Assembly (NCBI RefSeq): GCF_013377535.1 | Contig: NZ_JABCJE010000012.1 | Coordinates: 41,340 to 105,339, forward strand | Length of the DNA stretch: 64,000 nucleotides | Reading direction: 5' to 3' | Source of the DNA: Donghicola mangrovi | GTDB taxonomy: Bacteria > Pseudomonadota > Alphaproteobacteria > Rhodobacterales > Rhodobacteraceae | In this document: one piece after another, positions 54,153-63,599 of the stretch | Position numbering within the stretch: position 1 is the stretch's first letter | How the letters are laid out: each line of letters opens with the position of its first letter | Notes under the pieces: model-generated | Told to the model about the DNA's origin: nothing | Database searches by the model: none | What the model saw: the letters and a program-made list of their open reading frames with translations, nothing else | Translations under genes and position numbers: made by a program

Positions 54153-54822
54153 GCATAAAAACCTTTTTGAAAAATCAGTTAACACGGCGACCCTCTAAAA
54201 TATCCGAGGCAACCGGACCGGCATCACAGGCAACAGAGCCAGAAGTGGAGCAAAGCGGATCATCGACGCGACGCAGACCAACCAAGGCCCACCAAACAAC
54301 CCAAAGCAGAATGTTTACCTTCGCCCATTCTGAAACCCTACAACCAAATAGAAATCACTCCTTAATATTGTCCAAAACTTACATTTAATGCAACCTAACA
54401 AATAAGTATCATTTTCATATTGTACCAATTTGATAAATATTTTTAGCTTCGACCGATTTAAGCGACATCGTTAACGATACATAAACATCTTCTCGGATAG
54501 CATACTTCTCCGCTGCACAAAGACTGAAAAGCCAGCCAACAGAAATCGAACTACCTTCCTGTTTTACATGACATTTAACCTGATATCGGCAGGCAACTAC
54601 GCGCCGATCACTGTTTCCATTTGGTTAAAGGTCTTGAAAAAAATCGAATAAATTTGGAATGTAGTCAGGCAGTAGGTACTGTAATAAATATTTTAATTTC
54701 ATTTCGCGACCACGTTAACCAAATTTGCACATTTGCCAGCCCCAATCACGCTGGCTTCGTAACGATTTTTTATCGGACGAGCCCCCTCGCTGGTCCCGTT
54801 TTTGTTAAAGAGTTCGGTTGTC
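54153..54822. promoter_or_regulatory. 670 bp divergent control region of EPS module II
   Basis: AT-rich, without a credible gene, between the AAA ATPase operon (minus) and the initiating transferase operon (plus). Two palindromes stand out: ATCGTTAACGAT at 54467-54478 (perfect, 12 bp) and CAGTA-GG-TACTG at 54670-54681. Repeated ATTTGC half-sites occur at about 54720-54740. The length and elements suggest that this is the main regulatory switch for both operons. Confidence 0.55.
54467..54478. promoter_or_regulatory. Perfect palindrome ATCGTTAACGAT
   Basis: 12 bp perfect palindrome with GTTAAC at its centre, about 315 bases upstream of the AAA ATPase gene and 345 upstream of the transferase gene. 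Candidate operator. Confidence 0.4.
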
Positions 54823-55527
54823 ATGATGCTTTCCGACAGTTTTGCAACGTCTCACCATCAACCGGTGGTTTATCCCGCCGATACTCCGCCAGCGTTCCTT
54901 CGGCCCGACCAGACCTATGCGCTCTATTACAAGCGGCTTCTGGATGTCTGGCTTTCGGTGGGCCTGCTTTTACTGGCCTCGCCGTTCCTGCTGCCCATGA
55001 CCTTGGTGATTACGGCGCTGATCGCGATGGACGGGCACAACCCGATCTACAGTCAGCGACGGATCGGGCGGCACGGGCGGATCTTCCGCATGTTCAAATT
55101 CAGAACGATGGTGCCCGAGGCGGACCAAAAGCTGGCCGCCTACCTGAAAAAATGCCCCGAGGCACAAGCCGAGTGGGACAAGCACCAGAAGCTGCGCTAC
55201 GACCCGCGCATCACGACAGTGGGTCGTTTTCTGCGGAAGACTTCACTGGATGAATTACCCCAGCTTATCAACGTCCTACGCGGGGAAATGAGCCTTGTCG
55301 GCCCGCGTCCCATGATGGTCGAGCAAACTGGGATGTACCCCGGCCGCGCCTATTACCTGACCCGCCCCGGCCTGACAGGCATGTGGCAGGTTTCAGACCG
55401 CCACGATTCCAGCTTTGCGGAGAGGGCGGGTTACGACGACGCCTATTTGCACAAACTCAGCCTGCGCACGGACATGCGCATCCTCTTGCGGACCGTGGTC
55501 GTGGTTCTGCGGGGGACAGGGGTCTAA
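54823..55527 (+). CDS. Initiating sugar-phosphate transferase, second copy
   Basis: 234 residues from ATG 54823 (ATG 54826 is equally possible; a TTG at 54802 would add 7). After a polar N-terminus there is one hydrophobic hairpin (about 44-68), then the catalytic domain with MFKFRTMVPEADQ, RKTSLDELPQL and GEMSLVGPRPMM in the usual order, ending VLRGTGV. It transfers sugar-1-phosphate to undecaprenyl phosphate and starts the repeat unit of module II. It is related to, but clearly different from, the ExoY-like enzyme at 14581, which supports two separate polymers. It begins the operon that runs to 62027. Confidence 0.9.
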   Translation: MMLSDSFATSHHQPVVYPADTPPAFLRPDQTYALYYKRLLDVWLSVGLLLLASPFLLPMTLVITALIAMDGHNPIYSQRRIGRHGRIFRMFKFRTMVPEADQKLAAYLKKCPEAQAEWDKHQKLRYDPRITTVGRFLRKTSLDELPQLINVLRGEMSLVGPRPMMVEQTGMYPGRAYYLTRPGLTGMWQVSDRHDSSFAERAGYDDAYLHKLSLRTDMRILLRTVVVVLRGTGV

Positions 55528-55557
55528 GGCCCCGTTAACTTTCAGGATCGATTGATT

Positions 55558-58002
55558 GTGACCAGACTTCTTCTCGTGATCTCCCTTCTTTTCACGCTCA
55601 CCGCCTGCGACTCGTCCGAGGAGCGGGCGGAAGAGCATTTCCGCAACGCGATGTCCCTGCTCGAGGCTGGCGACCCCGACCGTGCGTTGATCGAACTGCG
55701 TAACGTGCTCAAGCTGAACACCAGCCATACAGAGGCCCGTCGCCTCTATGCTGATACCGTCATCGAACGCGGCCAGCTTGAAGAAGGGCTGGCGCAATAC
55801 CTGCGCCTTGCCGAGCAAACCCCCGAAGATGGCGCCGCCAACCGGACCGTGACCCAGATGCTACTGGCCAACGGTGATTACGAGGGCGCTGCGCCCTATG
55901 TCGCCAAAGCCAAGGCCGCCCTGCCCGATGATCCCAACGTAAGCGCCATGAGTGCAGCGATCACCTATCAACTCGCGGTTCAGGGCAAGGACGCCAAGGG
56001 CGTCCACGACGCCCTCGAGCAAGCCAAAGCCGTTCTTCAGGCCGATCCCGGCCAGTTCTACGCGCGCCAGACCGTCATGGCGGACCTGATCGAGAATGGC
56101 GCATGGACCGCCCTTCTGGACCAAGCTGACGCTGGGTTGGCGATCGATCAGCACAGCCTCCCGCTCCACCGCGCGCGTCTGATGGCGCTGGAGCGGCTGG
56201 GGGACCTAAGTGGAATCGAAACCTCGCTCCAAACCATGACCCAGCTTTTCCCAGAGGAGGAGTCGCTCGGTGTCAAACTGGTTAACTGGTACACGCGGCA
56301 AGGCCGCACCGACGATGCCGAGGCATGGCTAGCGAAGCAGGTCGGACAATCCCCCGACGCCCGCCAAACGCTGATCACCTATATCCGTGGCACCCGCGGA
56401 ATCGCGCCCGCCCTGGCTGCCTTGGACGAGGCGCTGAATGCCCAACCGATGCCCGAAGATGTCGCGCGGGACAGCCTTACCTTTGCCGCCATGCGCGCCG
56501 CGTTGCGTTACGAGAATGGCGAACGCGACCAAGCCATTAACGAACTTCGCACATTGATCGAGGACGCCCCCGAAAGCGAAAGCAAAGATCGCGCCCGCAT
56601 GGCCCTTGCCACCATTCTGGACGATCAGGATCAGCACGAAGAGGCGCAATCTCTGGTTTCCGCGACCCTCACCCATGATCCCAGTCAGGTCGAAGCCCTT
56701 CGCCTGCAAGCCAGCTGGATGATCGCCGCCGACGAAACCGGGGACGCCATTCTGCTTCTGCGCAAGGCCTTGGATCAGGCGCCGGACAACGCCCAAGTCC
56801 TCGCTACCCTGTCGCAAGCCTATGAGCGAGAAGGCAGCCGCGATCTGATGTCCGACGTTCTGATGCGCGCAGTCGAGGCTGCGAATTATGAACCCTCTCT
56901 GACCCTGCGCATGGTTAACGTCCTGAAGGCCCAAGGTCAGCTCCACGCCGCCGAAGAGTTAACCATCGACGCATTGCGCCGACAGAACACCGACCTCGCG
57001 CTCATCGGCACCCTCGCCGAAATCCACATCGCGATGGAGGATTGGGGCCGCGTAACCCAAGACATCCAGCGCCTGCGTTCCCTTGATGCGCCCGCGGCGA
57101 CCTCTCTGGCGAACGAACTCGAGGGGCAGCAACTGGCCCTGCGCCGGAAAACCGCGGAATTGATGCAATTCGTCGAGGCTAATCTGGGGGCTGACAGCAA
57201 TGGCACGGCGATGGTCGTGCGCAGTCTGATTCTGAACGACCAGATCAACGAAGCTACCGATTTCGCGCGCAAAGCCTATGACGCCAACCCCGAAGATCCC
57301 GTCGCCATTTTCCTTTACGCGACTACGCTCGGCCATCAGAAACAGGACGCCAAGGCGATAGCTCTGTTCCGTAAACTGGTTACCAACGACCCCACCCAGC
57401 GGGATAGCTGGATGGCGATCTACAATCTGCTCCAGCGGGATGGACAGATGGATCAAGGCCTGGCCGTTCTGGACGAAGCTTTGACTCACCTGCCCGATGA
57501 CGCCGGCCTGCTCTGGATTCGGGCGAGCCATATGCAGACCTCGGGCGACATTGATCAGGCGATCGTCCTTTACGAAGATCTCTACCAGAAAAATTCCGAT
57601 GCCGAGATGATCGCCAACAACCTCGCCAGCCTCTTGTCGACTGCGCGCACGGACGAAGACAGCCTGAACCGCGCTTACATCATCGCCCGCCGGCTGCAGA
57701 ATTCCGCAATTCCGGCCTATCAGGACACCTATGGCTGGATCGCGTATCGACGCGGAGAGTTAACCGATGCGGTAGCACATCTGGATACGGCAGCAAGTGC
57801 GCTCAGCTTCGATCCGACTGTGCAGTACCACGCTGGCATGGCCTATATCGCCACCAATCAACCGGAAAAGGCGCGCAAAGTCCTGCTGCAAGCCGCAGAT
57901 TTGCTAGCTCAGGCGCCCGAGGCAATGCCCGATCTGGCGAATATGGTGAACGACGCTTTGGGCGGCCTCGCTGTGCCAGAGCAGGCCTCGGCGGGGAATT
58001 AG
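55558..58002 (+). CDS. TPR-repeat lipoprotein of exosortase EPS system (PrsT-like)
   Basis: 814 residues from GTG 55558 with AGGAT about 9 bases upstream; TTG 55552 is the alternative. A lipobox LTAC puts the lipidated Cys at residue 17. The rest consists of tetratricopeptide repeats, e.g. AEEHFRNAMSLLEAGDPDRALIELRNVLKLN and further units up to about residue 790. Large TPR lipoproteins of this kind accompany PEP-CTERM/exosortase EPS loci and are thought to be scaffolds in the periplasm, comparable in role to AlgK or PgaA. It sits between transferase and exporter genes in one operon. Confidence 0.85.
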   Translation: MTRLLLVISLLFTLTACDSSEERAEEHFRNAMSLLEAGDPDRALIELRNVLKLNTSHTEARRLYADTVIERGQLEEGLAQYLRLAEQTPEDGAANRTVTQMLLANGDYEGAAPYVAKAKAALPDDPNVSAMSAAITYQLAVQGKDAKGVHDALEQAKAVLQADPGQFYARQTVMADLIENGAWTALLDQADAGLAIDQHSLPLHRARLMALERLGDLSGIETSLQTMTQLFPEEESLGVKLVNWYTRQGRTDDAEAWLAKQVGQSPDARQTLITYIRGTRGIAPALAALDEALNAQPMPEDVARDSLTFAAMRAALRYENGERDQAINELRTLIEDAPESESKDRARMALATILDDQDQHEEAQSLVSATLTHDPSQVEALRLQASWMIAADETGDAILLLRKALDQAPDNAQVLATLSQAYEREGSRDLMSDVLMRAVEAANYEPSLTLRMVNVLKAQGQLHAAEELTIDALRRQNTDLALIGTLAEIHIAMEDWGRVTQDIQRLRSLDAPAATSLANELEGQQLALRRKTAELMQFVEANLGADSNGTAMVVRSLILNDQINEATDFARKAYDANPEDPVAIFLYATTLGHQKQDAKAIALFRKLVTNDPTQRDSWMAIYNLLQRDGQMDQGLAVLDEALTHLPDDAGLLWIRASHMQTSGDIDQAIVLYEDLYQKNSDAEMIANNLASLLSTARTDEDSLNRAYIIARRLQNSAIPAYQDTYGWIAYRRGELTDAVAHLDTAASALSFDPTVQYHAGMAYIATNQPEKARKVLLQAADLLAQAPEAMPDLANMVNDALGGLAVPEQASAGN

Positions 58003-58171
58003 ACAGGTCGGGAAGCTTTGCAAAAAACCAACCCTTCACTGTGAGAAAACGTTTCATTGATAGCTGAATTGACATATCATGAAAGCGCATTCGCATCAGT
58101 GAAACGGGGTTTCGCCCTGCCCTAATCAAGCAGAGCAAAGCGTCCCTCCCCGTCTTTAACGAGGTTATAAA

Positions 58172-58804
58172 ATGAGTTTCTATATCATGGCGCGGGCCCT
58201 TCTGCGCCTTGTTTTAACTGGAATTTCTCTGGCTCTTTTGGCCATTGGCACCACCGCAGCCGCTGACAACTACCGGATCAAAACCGGCGACACCCTGCAG
58301 ATCGAAGTGCTTGAGGATGCAAACCTCAGCCGTCCTGTGCTGGTCCTACCCGATGGAAATATTAACTTTCCCTTCGCAGGCACCATCAAAGCAGCGGGCC
58401 AAACAGTTGGCGCGGTGAAATCGTCGATCGTGTCCAAACTTGCGCCCAACTTTAACGTAGCACCGAACGTCTTTGTCAGCGTCGCGTCGCTGGCCCCGCC
58501 CCGCCCTACTGCGGCACCGGTCGTGCGCACGTACGGTGTCTACGCGATGGGCGAAATCACAACGCCGGGCCGCCTGAACATCGACACCAAGGAAAACGTC
58601 ACCATCCTGCAGGCCATCGCAACCGCGGGCGGTTTCACCCGTTTTGCGGCGACCAACCGTATCGAACTGCGCCGCGTGAATTCCAAAACCGGCCAAGAAA
58701 TCAAATACCTGTTCGATTACAAAGGGGGTAAGGGTATCTCTGGTGCAACACGTCTCCAAGAAGGAGATGTAATTGTGGTTCCCGAACGCCGCCTTTTCGA
58801 ATAA
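58172..58804 (+). CDS. Wza-like outer-membrane polysaccharide export protein (EpsD/OPX type)
   Basis: 210 residues with an N-terminal signal sequence (about 1-31, ending TTAAA). The poly-export domain follows (YRIKTGDTLQIEVLEDANLSRPV, FPFAGTIKAAGQTV) and one SLBB domain (VYAMGEITTPGRLNIDTKENVTILQAIATAGGF). It is short compared with Wza, as is usual for export proteins in exosortase EPS loci. It differs from the ExoF-like protein at 26657, giving the window two export proteins for two systems. A 169-base gap upstream and a structured element downstream separate it from its neighbours. Confidence 0.9.
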   Translation: MSFYIMARALLRLVLTGISLALLAIGTTAAADNYRIKTGDTLQIEVLEDANLSRPVLVLPDGNINFPFAGTIKAAGQTVGAVKSSIVSKLAPNFNVAPNVFVSVASLAPPRPTAAPVVRTYGVYAMGEITTPGRLNIDTKENVTILQAIATAGGFTRFAATNRIELRRVNSKTGQEIKYLFDYKGGKGISGATRLQEGDVIVVPERRLFE

Positions 58805-58809
58805 TGTAG

Positions 58810-58858
58810 CCTCAAGCCCGATTTTAACGGGTAACCCCCGTCAGAGGGGTCATTGAGG
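58810..58858 (+). promoter_or_regulatory. Intercistronic structured element with competing hairpins
   Basis: Outer arms CCTCAA (58810-58815) and TTGAGG (58853-58858) enclose two overlapping, mutually exclusive hairpins: ACGGG/CCCGT (58827-58831 with 58837-58841) and ACCCC/GGGGT (58834-58838 with 58846-58850). It lies between the export gene and the outer-membrane protein gene and may set their relative expression. No T-run follows, so it is not a classical terminator. Confidence 0.35.
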
Positions 58859-58912
58859 CAGCATAGCAGGCGAAATCACCGATTTCGCCCTGCGCAAGGG
58901 AAAGTACAGGCG

Positions 58913-60286
58913 ATGAAGTCGAGTCAGCGGCTCTATCAATTCTTTTCGTTCTCGGCAGCGACGCTGCTGGCGACCACGGCGATCGCACAGGACGACAAGA
59001 CCCCCGGAAATGAGACCCGTTTCGGTATTTCCTCGGAATTGCGCAGTGAAAGCAATGCTGGAATGGATCGCCCGTCCGCGGGCGATACCAACACTTTTGC
59101 CACGACCCTGAGCGCCGGTTTCAGCCGCCGCACGGCCATCCAACAGCTGGATATCGACACCTCTGGCACGCTGACCTTCTCGGAAGAGCCGGACGATACC
59201 ATTCAGGACATCACCGATCCGACCCTGCGCATGTTCTATGAACGTCAGGGCGCGGGCAGCACCCTGCGCGCCATCACCCGCGTGGATGAACAGGACGTCA
59301 GTGCGGTCACCAACGTCTTTGACCCGGAAACCGGCGAAGTCACAATCACGCCGGACACCGGCCGTCGCCGCGTGTCGAACCAGTCGGTCACCTTGGAAAT
59401 GCTCAAGGATATGCCCGTCGAACTGGACATCAGCGCCGAGCGTGGCAACGTCCAGTATTTCGACACCACCTCGCCGACCTATTACGACAGCGGGACGACC
59501 GGCGGCACGCTGAAGACGCGCATCCGTCTGTCCCCTGTGGTGACCATGAACGCGGATCTCGGGTACAAATACCACGAGGCAGACAACCTTCAGAACACCG
59601 AGCGCGAGACGCGTAGCGCCGAAACCGGTCTGACCTACGAGATCGGGCGGCTGAGCACCCTGAACTTTGCCGCCGGTTACACCACCGTCGACACCACCTC
59701 TGCGGGGCTGGAGGAGACCGAGGAAGGCTCGACCTTTAACCTTGGTTACCAGCGCGAGCTGACGCTGGGATCCGCTGGCGTGGCCTATGACCACAGCATT
59801 GCAGCGACCGGCGCACGCGACGCGTTAACCTTTTCCAGAACGATGGAGATGCCCGGCGCAACCCTGTCGGGTGAGCTTGGCTTTAGCCAGAACGACAATG
59901 GCGATGGCACCTGGATCGGCGAAATGAGCTATACGCGCGACATGAAGCGCAGCACCGTTGGCATGAATCTGGTTCGCAATGTTGCCGCCACAGATACCGG
60001 CGGGGACCGCGTGGTTTCACAGCTTGGCTCGAATGTATCCTACGAAATCAACGGATTGTCCTCCATCTCGCTCAGCGGCAACTACGGCGAAGTGGACTAT
60101 GTCGAGGGCACCTCTCCGACCACATGGCAGGCCGACCTCGCGCTGGATTATGACCATCAGCTGACCCGCGACTGGACCCTGACCACCGGCGTCAGCCAGC
60201 GTCGCAACATGCAAGAGGGTCTGGAAGACGCCATCTCAAACAAGGTTTACGTGCGCGTTAGCCGCGATTTTAGCTTCGGAAACTGA
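58913..60286 (+). CDS. Outer-membrane beta-barrel protein of EPS operon
   Basis: 457 residues from ATG 58913, which puts a signal peptide at the N-terminus (about 1-26, ending AIAQDD). The mature part has repeated amphipathic strands of 10-12 residues with aromatic ends, e.g. TRFGISSELRSESNAG, SVTLEMLKDMPVELDISAERG and KVYVRVSRDFSFGN as the final strand with a terminal aromatic/Asn. This fits a 14-18 strand barrel and the PEP-CTERM-system-associated outer-membrane family. It probably helps the polymer leave the cell or anchors the TPR lipoprotein. The precise family assignment is from context. Confidence 0.72.
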   Translation: MKSSQRLYQFFSFSAATLLATTAIAQDDKTPGNETRFGISSELRSESNAGMDRPSAGDTNTFATTLSAGFSRRTAIQQLDIDTSGTLTFSEEPDDTIQDITDPTLRMFYERQGAGSTLRAITRVDEQDVSAVTNVFDPETGEVTITPDTGRRRVSNQSVTLEMLKDMPVELDISAERGNVQYFDTTSPTYYDSGTTGGTLKTRIRLSPVVTMNADLGYKYHEADNLQNTERETRSAETGLTYEIGRLSTLNFAAGYTTVDTTSAGLEETEEGSTFNLGYQRELTLGSAGVAYDHSIAATGARDALTFSRTMEMPGATLSGELGFSQNDNGDGTWIGEMSYTRDMKRSTVGMNLVRNVAATDTGGDRVVSQLGSNVSYEINGLSSISLSGNYGEVDYVEGTSPTTWQADLALDYDHQLTRDWTLTTGVSQRRNMQEGLEDAISNKVYVRVSRDFSFGN

Positions 60287-60431
60287 CCTATTAGCCTTCG
60301 CTGATTAACCAAAATGAAAGAACAATTCCGCATCCTACTCGGAATTGGTTCCGATATGCATTAGGCATCCTATCGCCGCTCTGATAGGGTGCCTGTGTAT
60401 TTTGGTTCATTTTTTGGTTCGGGTTTTCACG

Positions 60432-62027
60432 ATGGCATTTTCATCGGTACATTCCAAAAGCCTCCGTGCAGGAACGGGCGCTTACTCGGTTGGGTTCTGG
60501 TGTTTCCTACTCCTGACGCTCAGTGCGATCCCGATTTTCTGGCCCGGCTTCGTGGATTTGATCCAGGCTTGGGCTAGGCCAGAATACAGCCACGGCCCAC
60601 TCATCCCACTGATTTCGCTATACTTATTCCTCAGGGAATTGCGAACCCTGCCATCAGCCAAGCGCCACCCCAAAGACCGGGTTTTCGGCTTGGCCGTCAT
60701 AACCACGGCTTTACTGGTGGCAGCAATCGGAAATCTGGCGCGCATTCCCGACATCGTCACCTATGGCTTCATCCTGTGGCTTGGTGGAGTAGTGCTGGTA
60801 CAATTCGGTGCGAAGCGGGGGCGTCTTCACCTGCTGCCTGTGATCCATCTAATCTTCATGCTGCCCCTGCCGCAGTTCATGTATTGGAACCTGACAACCT
60901 ACTTGCAAAGGGTCAGTTCCGAACTCGGCGTTTGGTTTGTCCGGCTGGCAGGGGTGCCCGTTTACCTAGAAGGCAACGTGATCGACCTTGGGGTCTACAA
61001 GCTACAGGTGGCCGAGGCTTGCTCGGGCTTGCGGTACCTTTTCCCGATTCTCAGCTTTTCCTATTTGTTCGCAATCCTTTATCGGGGGCCCCTCTGGCAC
61101 AAAGCCATTCTTTTGATCTCCGCCGCGCCGTTAACGGTGTTCATGAATGCCCTCCGCATCGGAGTAATTGGCATACTGGTAAACAGCTACGGGATCGAAC
61201 AGGCCGAAGGATTCCTACATTTCTTCGAAGGCTGGGTCGTGTTCCTGGCATGTATCGCGATCCTGTTCCTGATGGCCTGGGGCCTGCAACGCACCGAAGC
61301 AACGCCCCGCCCGTTAACCGAATCGCTGGATTTGGACTTCGACGGCCTGCTTCCTTACCTGGCTAAAATCAGGGAAATCAGGTTCTCAAAAACCTTGGCG
61401 ATTGCGATCCTGATGACTGCGGGTATTTCTGCCGCCAGCATCACCATCGACACTTCTCCGGCACAGCCGCTGCAACGCGATGCATTTACCGTATTTCCGC
61501 GGCAACTCGGTAAATGGCGGGGGGCGACGTCCAGTCTAGATCCGGAAATCGAGCGGGTTCTGGCAGCGGATGACTATCTGAACGCGACCTATATCGACCA
61601 AAACACAGGCAAAACCGCGAACATGTTCGTGGCCTTTTACGCGCGCCAGACCGAAGGCCAAGGCATCCATTCGCCCGAGGTCTGTCTGCCATCTGCCGGT
61701 TGGGAAATTTACGAAATTAATCCCTTCAATATTCAGGTCGGTGGAGATTACGGCGACTTTGCCGTGAACCGCGCCATCATCCAGAAGGGAACCGACCAGC
61801 AGTTGGTCTATTACTGGTTTGAACAGCGGGGAAAACGGTTAACGAACGACTTCAAGGCAAAGCTGACGGTTCTGTCAGATGGACTGACCATGGGCCGCAC
61901 CGATGGCGCCCTTGTCCGATATGTGACCCCGATTTACCCAAAAGAAACAGCGGAACAGGCCGACGCCAGACTGATGGACATTGTCCGTAACAGTCTGAAA
62001 CGCCTACCTGATTTCGTACCGCTGTAA
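60432..62027 (+). CDS. xrtD: Exosortase (XrtD type, VPLPA-CTERM) fused to EpsI domain
   Basis: 531 residues from ATG 60432; an in-frame start at 60345 would add 29 residues. The N-terminal half is a membrane domain with about eight spans and the exosortase triad: Cys197 in EACSGLRY, Arg242 in NALRIGVIG and His263 in FLHFFEGW. The C-terminal half (about 335-531) is the soluble EpsI domain, with [12 protein letters not shown] holding a conserved His and Cys. The fusion is typical of the exosortase D group, which processes proteins with a C-terminal VPLPA-type sorting signal and links to EPS synthesis. No protein ending in such a signal is encoded in the window. Confidence 0.88.
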   Translation: MAFSSVHSKSLRAGTGAYSVGFWCFLLLTLSAIPIFWPGFVDLIQAWARPEYSHGPLIPLISLYLFLRELRTLPSAKRHPKDRVFGLAVITTALLVAAIGNLARIPDIVTYGFILWLGGVVLVQFGAKRGRLHLLPVIHLIFMLPLPQFMYWNLTTYLQRVSSELGVWFVRLAGVPVYLEGNVIDLGVYKLQVAEACSGLRYLFPILSFSYLFAILYRGPLWHKAILLISAAPLTVFMNALRIGVIGILVNSYGIEQAEGFLHFFEGWVVFLACIAILFLMAWGLQRTEATPRPLTESLDLDFDGLLPYLAKIREIRFSKTLAIAILMTAGISAASITIDTSPAQPLQRDAFTVFPRQLGKWRGATSSLDPEIERVLAADDYLNATYIDQNTGKTANMFVAFYARQTEGQGIHSPEVCLPSAGWEIYEINPFNIQVGGDYGDFAVNRAIIQKGTDQQLVYYWFEQRGKRLTNDFKAKLTVLSDGLTMGRTDGALVRYVTPIYPKETAEQADARLMDIVRNSLKRLPDFVPL

Positions 62028-62033
62028 GCCGGA

Positions 62034-63200
62034 TCAATCAGATCCGAACAGATCGCGGCTGAACACCTTGTCCGCAACATCGGCGATATCGTCGGTGATG
62101 CGGTTGGCCACGATGACGTCAGCCTCGGCCTTGAAGGCCTCCAGATCATTTACCACGCGCGAACGGAAGAATTCGTTCTCTTGTAGCACGGGTTCGTAAA
62201 CGATGACCTCGATGCCCTTGGCTTTGACGCGCTTCATGATGCCTTGAATCGAGCTCTGGCGGAAGTTGTCAGAGCCCGCCTTCATCACCAGACGGTAAAT
62301 GCCGACAATCTTGGGCTTGCGGGCAACGATCGCGTCGGACAGGAAATCCTTGCGAGTGCGGTTGGCGTCCACGATCGCGCGGATGATGTTCTGCGGCACT
62401 TCAGAGTAGTTCGCCAGCAGCTGCTTGGTGTCCTTGGGCAAGCAGTAACCACCATAACCGAAGCTCGGGTTGTTGTAGTGGCTGCCGATTCGCGGATCGA
62501 GGCCAACGCCCTGAATGATCTGGCGGGTATCGAGACCCAGCGCCATGCCATAGCTGTCGAGTTCGTTGAAATAGGCGACGCGCATCGCAAGGTAGGTGTT
62601 CGCGAATAGCTTGATCGCCTCGGCCTCGGTCGCGCCGGTGTAAAGGATCGGCACGTCCTTTTTGATTGCGCCTTCAAGCAGCGCCTCGGCAAAGACCTTG
62701 GCGCGTTCGCTCTGCTCGCCGACCACGATCCGGCTGGGGTGCAGGTTGTCATAAAGCGCCTTGCCCTCACGCAGGAACTCGGGGCTGAAGATGACCTGAT
62801 CGGTTTCCAGTTCCTCGGCCAGACGGGCGGTGTAACCCACGGGGATCGTGGACTTAATCACCAGAGTTGCTTTGGGATTAACCGCGATAACAGCCTTGAT
62901 CACCGTCTCGACACTGCTGGTGTCGAAGTAGTTGGTGTCAGCGTCATAGTTGGTGGGGGTCGCCACGATGACGTAATCGGCATCCGCAGCGGCACCGGCC
63001 AGATCCGTGGTCGCGGTCAGGTTCAGGTCGCGATTGGCCAGATAATCCTCGAGCTCGGCATCGACGATGGGGCTCTTACGGGCATTTACATCCGCCACGC
63101 GGCTTTCGGAAATATCGACAGCCACAACAGGGTGGTTCTGCGCCAGTAGAACAGCGTTCGAGAGGCCCACATATCCAATGCCTGCAACAACAAATTTCAT
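62034..63200 (-). CDS. ugd: UDP-glucose 6-dehydrogenase
   Basis: 388 residues, the short form of the family. The NAD-binding start is [13 protein letters not shown], followed by [20 protein letters not shown] and FSPEFLREG, and the catalytic Cys253 in [12 protein letters not shown]. It oxidises UDP-glucose to UDP-glucuronate, a precursor of acidic exopolysaccharides. It is convergent with the exosortase gene, with only 6 bases between the stops. Its presence with ManC predicts a polymer that contains uronic acid and mannose-derived sugars. Confidence 0.93.
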   Translation of the reverse strand: MKFVVAGIGYVGLSNAVLLAQNHPVVAVDISESRVADVNARKSPIVDAELEDYLANRDLNLTATTDLAGAAADADYVIVATPTNYDADTNYFDTSSVETVIKAVIAVNPKATLVIKSTIPVGYTARLAEELETDQVIFSPEFLREGKALYDNLHPSRIVVGEQSERAKVFAEALLEGAIKKDVPILYTGATEAEAIKLFANTYLAMRVAYFNELDSYGMALGLDTRQIIQGVGLDPRIGSHYNNPSFGYGGYCLPKDTKQLLANYSEVPQNIIRAIVDANRTRKDFLSDAIVARKPKIVGIYRLVMKAGSDNFRQSSIQGIMKRVKAKGIEVIVYEPVLQENEFFRSRVVNDLEAFKAEADVIVANRITDDIADVADKVFSRDLFGSD

Positions 63201-63321
63201 AAAGCTTGTCCCATATTTACTGTCACCCTTCCCCCGGCGGCGAAGGCTGTGCTCGACATAGCTTTAACAGGTAAAGGAAAGCTAGGAAAAGGTTGGGATT
63301 TCTGCACTAGCACAGGATTTT

Positions 63322-63358
63322 GCCGGAGGGTTCGCCCAAACACGGCAAACCCTCCGGC
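63322..63358. other. Perfect 11 bp inverted repeat downstream of small membrane gene
   Basis: GCCGGAGGGTT and AACCCTCCGGC with a 15-base loop, 29 bases after the stop of the gene at 63387 and about 120 bases upstream of the ugd start. It lacks a T-run on the minus strand; it may act as a transcript-end hairpin for the small gene or sit in the ugd leader. Confidence 0.5.
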
Positions 63359-63386
63359 GAGCGGCTAACTTGTGAGCAGTGGTATC

Positions 63387-63599
63387 TCAGGATGAGGAAC
63401 AGCAGTCCTGCCGACGAGGGCAATTCGCGTTCACTTCAGTGTCTTGGGATGTTTTGTAGCGGAGCGACAGAAGGGTGAATACGCCGCCCCCCAGAAGGGC
63501 GCCTATGACGAAAGAAAAGAGAAGAGAAACACCTGTCATCCACGCCATACCAAAAACGGCGTAACCGGCGACAATGCCCCAAACCAAAGAGCCCAACAT
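63387..63599 (-). CDS. Small two-span membrane protein, unknown
   Basis: 70 residues from ATG 63599 (a GTG directly before it is also possible). Two hydrophobic segments (about 3-20 and 24-46) are followed by a polar tail with three Cys (NANCPRRQDCCSSS). The family is not recognised. The composition is like that of the neighbouring genes and the hairpin downstream marks a transcript end, which supports a real gene. Cys-rich tails can be metal-binding or redox-active, but nothing firmer can be said. Confidence 0.5.
   Translation of the reverse strand: MLGSLVWGIVAGYAVFGMAWMTGVSLLFSFVIGALLGGGVFTLLSLRYKTSQDTEVNANCPRRQDCCSSS

Noticed and set aside
54621..55253. Plus-strand frame of 210 residues covering the module II control region
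   Set aside because: It overlaps the initiating transferase in another frame, and its N-terminal part lies in AT-rich promoter DNA without coding character.
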